Source: UBA3537 sp965658025 (GTDB lineage: Bacteria > Bacteroidota > Bacteroidia > Flavobacteriales > Flavobacteriaceae). Taken from it: a stretch of DNA of 6,711 nucleotides. The stretch spans positions 1-6,711 of the forward strand of contig CBFHQL010000038.1 in assembly GCA_965658025.1 (NCBI GenBank). The letters run 5' to 3'. Shown one piece after another: positions 6,428-6,711 of this stretch. The notes below the pieces were generated by a model, which did not search any database, had not been told where the DNA came from, and saw only the letters and a program-made list of their open reading frames with translations. A program made the position numbers and the translations under genes. Every line of letters begins with the position of its first letter. The stretch's first letter is position 1.

Positions 6428-6461
6428 TACTTCAATACGATTTAAAAAATTAAATAAATAG

Positions 6462-6493
6462 TTTGCGTTGTTGCTTGTGATAAGTTACATTTG
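6462..6493 (+). promoter_or_regulatory. Promoter of the tRNA-Ser/tRNA-Pro unit
   Basis: TTTG at 6462-6465 is followed after 20 bases by TACATTTG at 6486-6493, a full match to the Bacteroidota consensus. Transcription would start at about 6498-6501. The leader before the tRNA contains a small hairpin, CGCAAT (6498-6503) with ATTGCG (6507-6512), and could be removed by RNase P. Both tRNAs, 21 bases apart, are probably made as one precursor. Confidence 0.75.
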
Positions 6494-6529
6494 CAACCGC
6501 AATTTTATTGCGCAAGTTCATATCAAATA

Positions 6530-6613
6530 GGAGAGGTGCCAGAGTGGTAATGGAGCAGATTGCTAATCTGTCAACGCGTAAGTGTTGCCCGGGTTCGAAT
6601 CCCGGTCTCTCCG
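6530..6613 (+). tRNA. trnS(gcu): tRNA-Ser (anticodon GCU)
   Basis: This class II tRNA of 84 bases has an acceptor stem of GGAGAGG (6530-6536) with TCTCTCC (6606-6612) and discriminator G6613. The anticodon stem is GCAGA/TCTGT with loop TTGCTAA, giving anticodon GCT at 6562-6564, which reads AGC and AGU. The long variable arm typical of serine tRNAs is CAACGC (6572-6577) with GTGTTG (6582-6587). The T arm is CCGGG-TTCGAAT-CCCGG. No CCA is encoded, so the end must be added by the tRNA nucleotidyltransferase. Confidence 0.97.
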
Positions 6614-6634
6614 CAAGTAAAAAATCAAAAAACA

Positions 6635-6709
6635 CGGGGTGTAGCGTAGCCCGGTTATCGCGCCGCGTTTGGGACGCGGAGGTCGCAGGTTCGAATCCTG
6701 CCACCCCGA
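6635..6709 (+). tRNA. trnP(ugg): tRNA-Pro (anticodon UGG)
   Basis: This 75-base tRNA has an acceptor stem of CGGGGTG (6635-6641) with CACCCCG (6702-6708) and discriminator A6709. The anticodon stem is CCGCG/CGCGG around the loop TTTGGGA, giving anticodon TGG at 6670-6672, which reads CCA and, by wobble, other proline codons. The T arm contains GGTTCGAATCC. The bases after A6709 are CT, so CCA is not encoded. The gene lies 21 bases after tRNA-Ser, with no promoter of its own visible between them. Confidence 0.97.
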
Positions 6710-6711
6710 CT

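Noticed and set aside
6406..6440. Possible terminator after the HD phosphodiesterase: TCGTATCGAA with TTCAATACGA
   Set aside because: The stem has one mismatch, spans the stop codon with a 15-base loop, and is followed by only three T residues before an A run. It is too weak to call.
6450..6704. Minus-strand reading frame of 84 codons containing GFEPATSASQTRRDNRATLHPV
   Set aside because: It lies antisense to tRNA-Ser, tRNA-Pro and their promoter. GFEPA-type peptides are the classic false translation of the T-arm GGTTCGAATCC on the opposite strand.
6530..6709. tRNA genes as an integration site
   Set aside because: No integrase gene and no repeated tRNA 3' end was seen in the window, and the window ends 2 bases after tRNA-Pro.

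Overview
The window looks like a chromosomal segment of a flavobacterium-type member of the Bacteroidota. Three things point there. Several intergenic regions carry the Bacteroidota promoter pattern TTTG-N19/20-TAnnTTTG, and the genes lack strong Shine-Dalgarno sequences. The lipoproteins are Bacteroidota-like: one has an acidic stretch directly after the lipid cysteine, the other is a DUF2807 (head GIN) protein. Both tRNA genes lack an encoded CCA end.

Layout from left to right. (1) 1-800, minus strand: an AraC-family regulator with an ExsA-like N-terminal region, cut by the window edge. (2) 801-1063: a 263-base spacer with no gene. It holds a perfect -7 promoter box facing right, a terminator-like hairpin, and a roughly 94-base element that can fold into a three-way junction. 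This is the least explained part of the window. (3) 1064-1486, minus: a small, probably surface-exposed lipoprotein of unknown function. (4) 1503-2232, minus: a DUF2807 lipoprotein gene split by a single-base frameshift near 1847-1852, with its own textbook promoter at 2258-2288. (5) 2294-3043, minus: an SH3b plus NlpC/P60 (C40) peptidase. (6) 3050-4225, minus: an acetyl-CoA acetyltransferase, 6 bases upstream of the peptidase gene. (7) 4226-4378: a divergent spacer. (8) 4379-6427, plus: a membrane HD-domain phosphodiesterase of the 7TMR-HD/PgpH type. (9) 6462-6711: a promoter, then tRNA-Ser(GCU) and tRNA-Pro(UGG).

Functionally, the right half is housekeeping. It has a thiolase that joins two acetyl-CoA, a probably cytoplasmic muropeptide-trimming peptidase in the same transcription unit, a divergent putative c-di-AMP phosphodiesterase, and tRNAs. 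The left part (about 1-1490) is visibly more A+T-rich and looks accessory. I see no CRISPR array, transposase, phage gene or recognisable defence system. The best candidates for something undescribed are the structured spacer element and the orphan promoter beside it.
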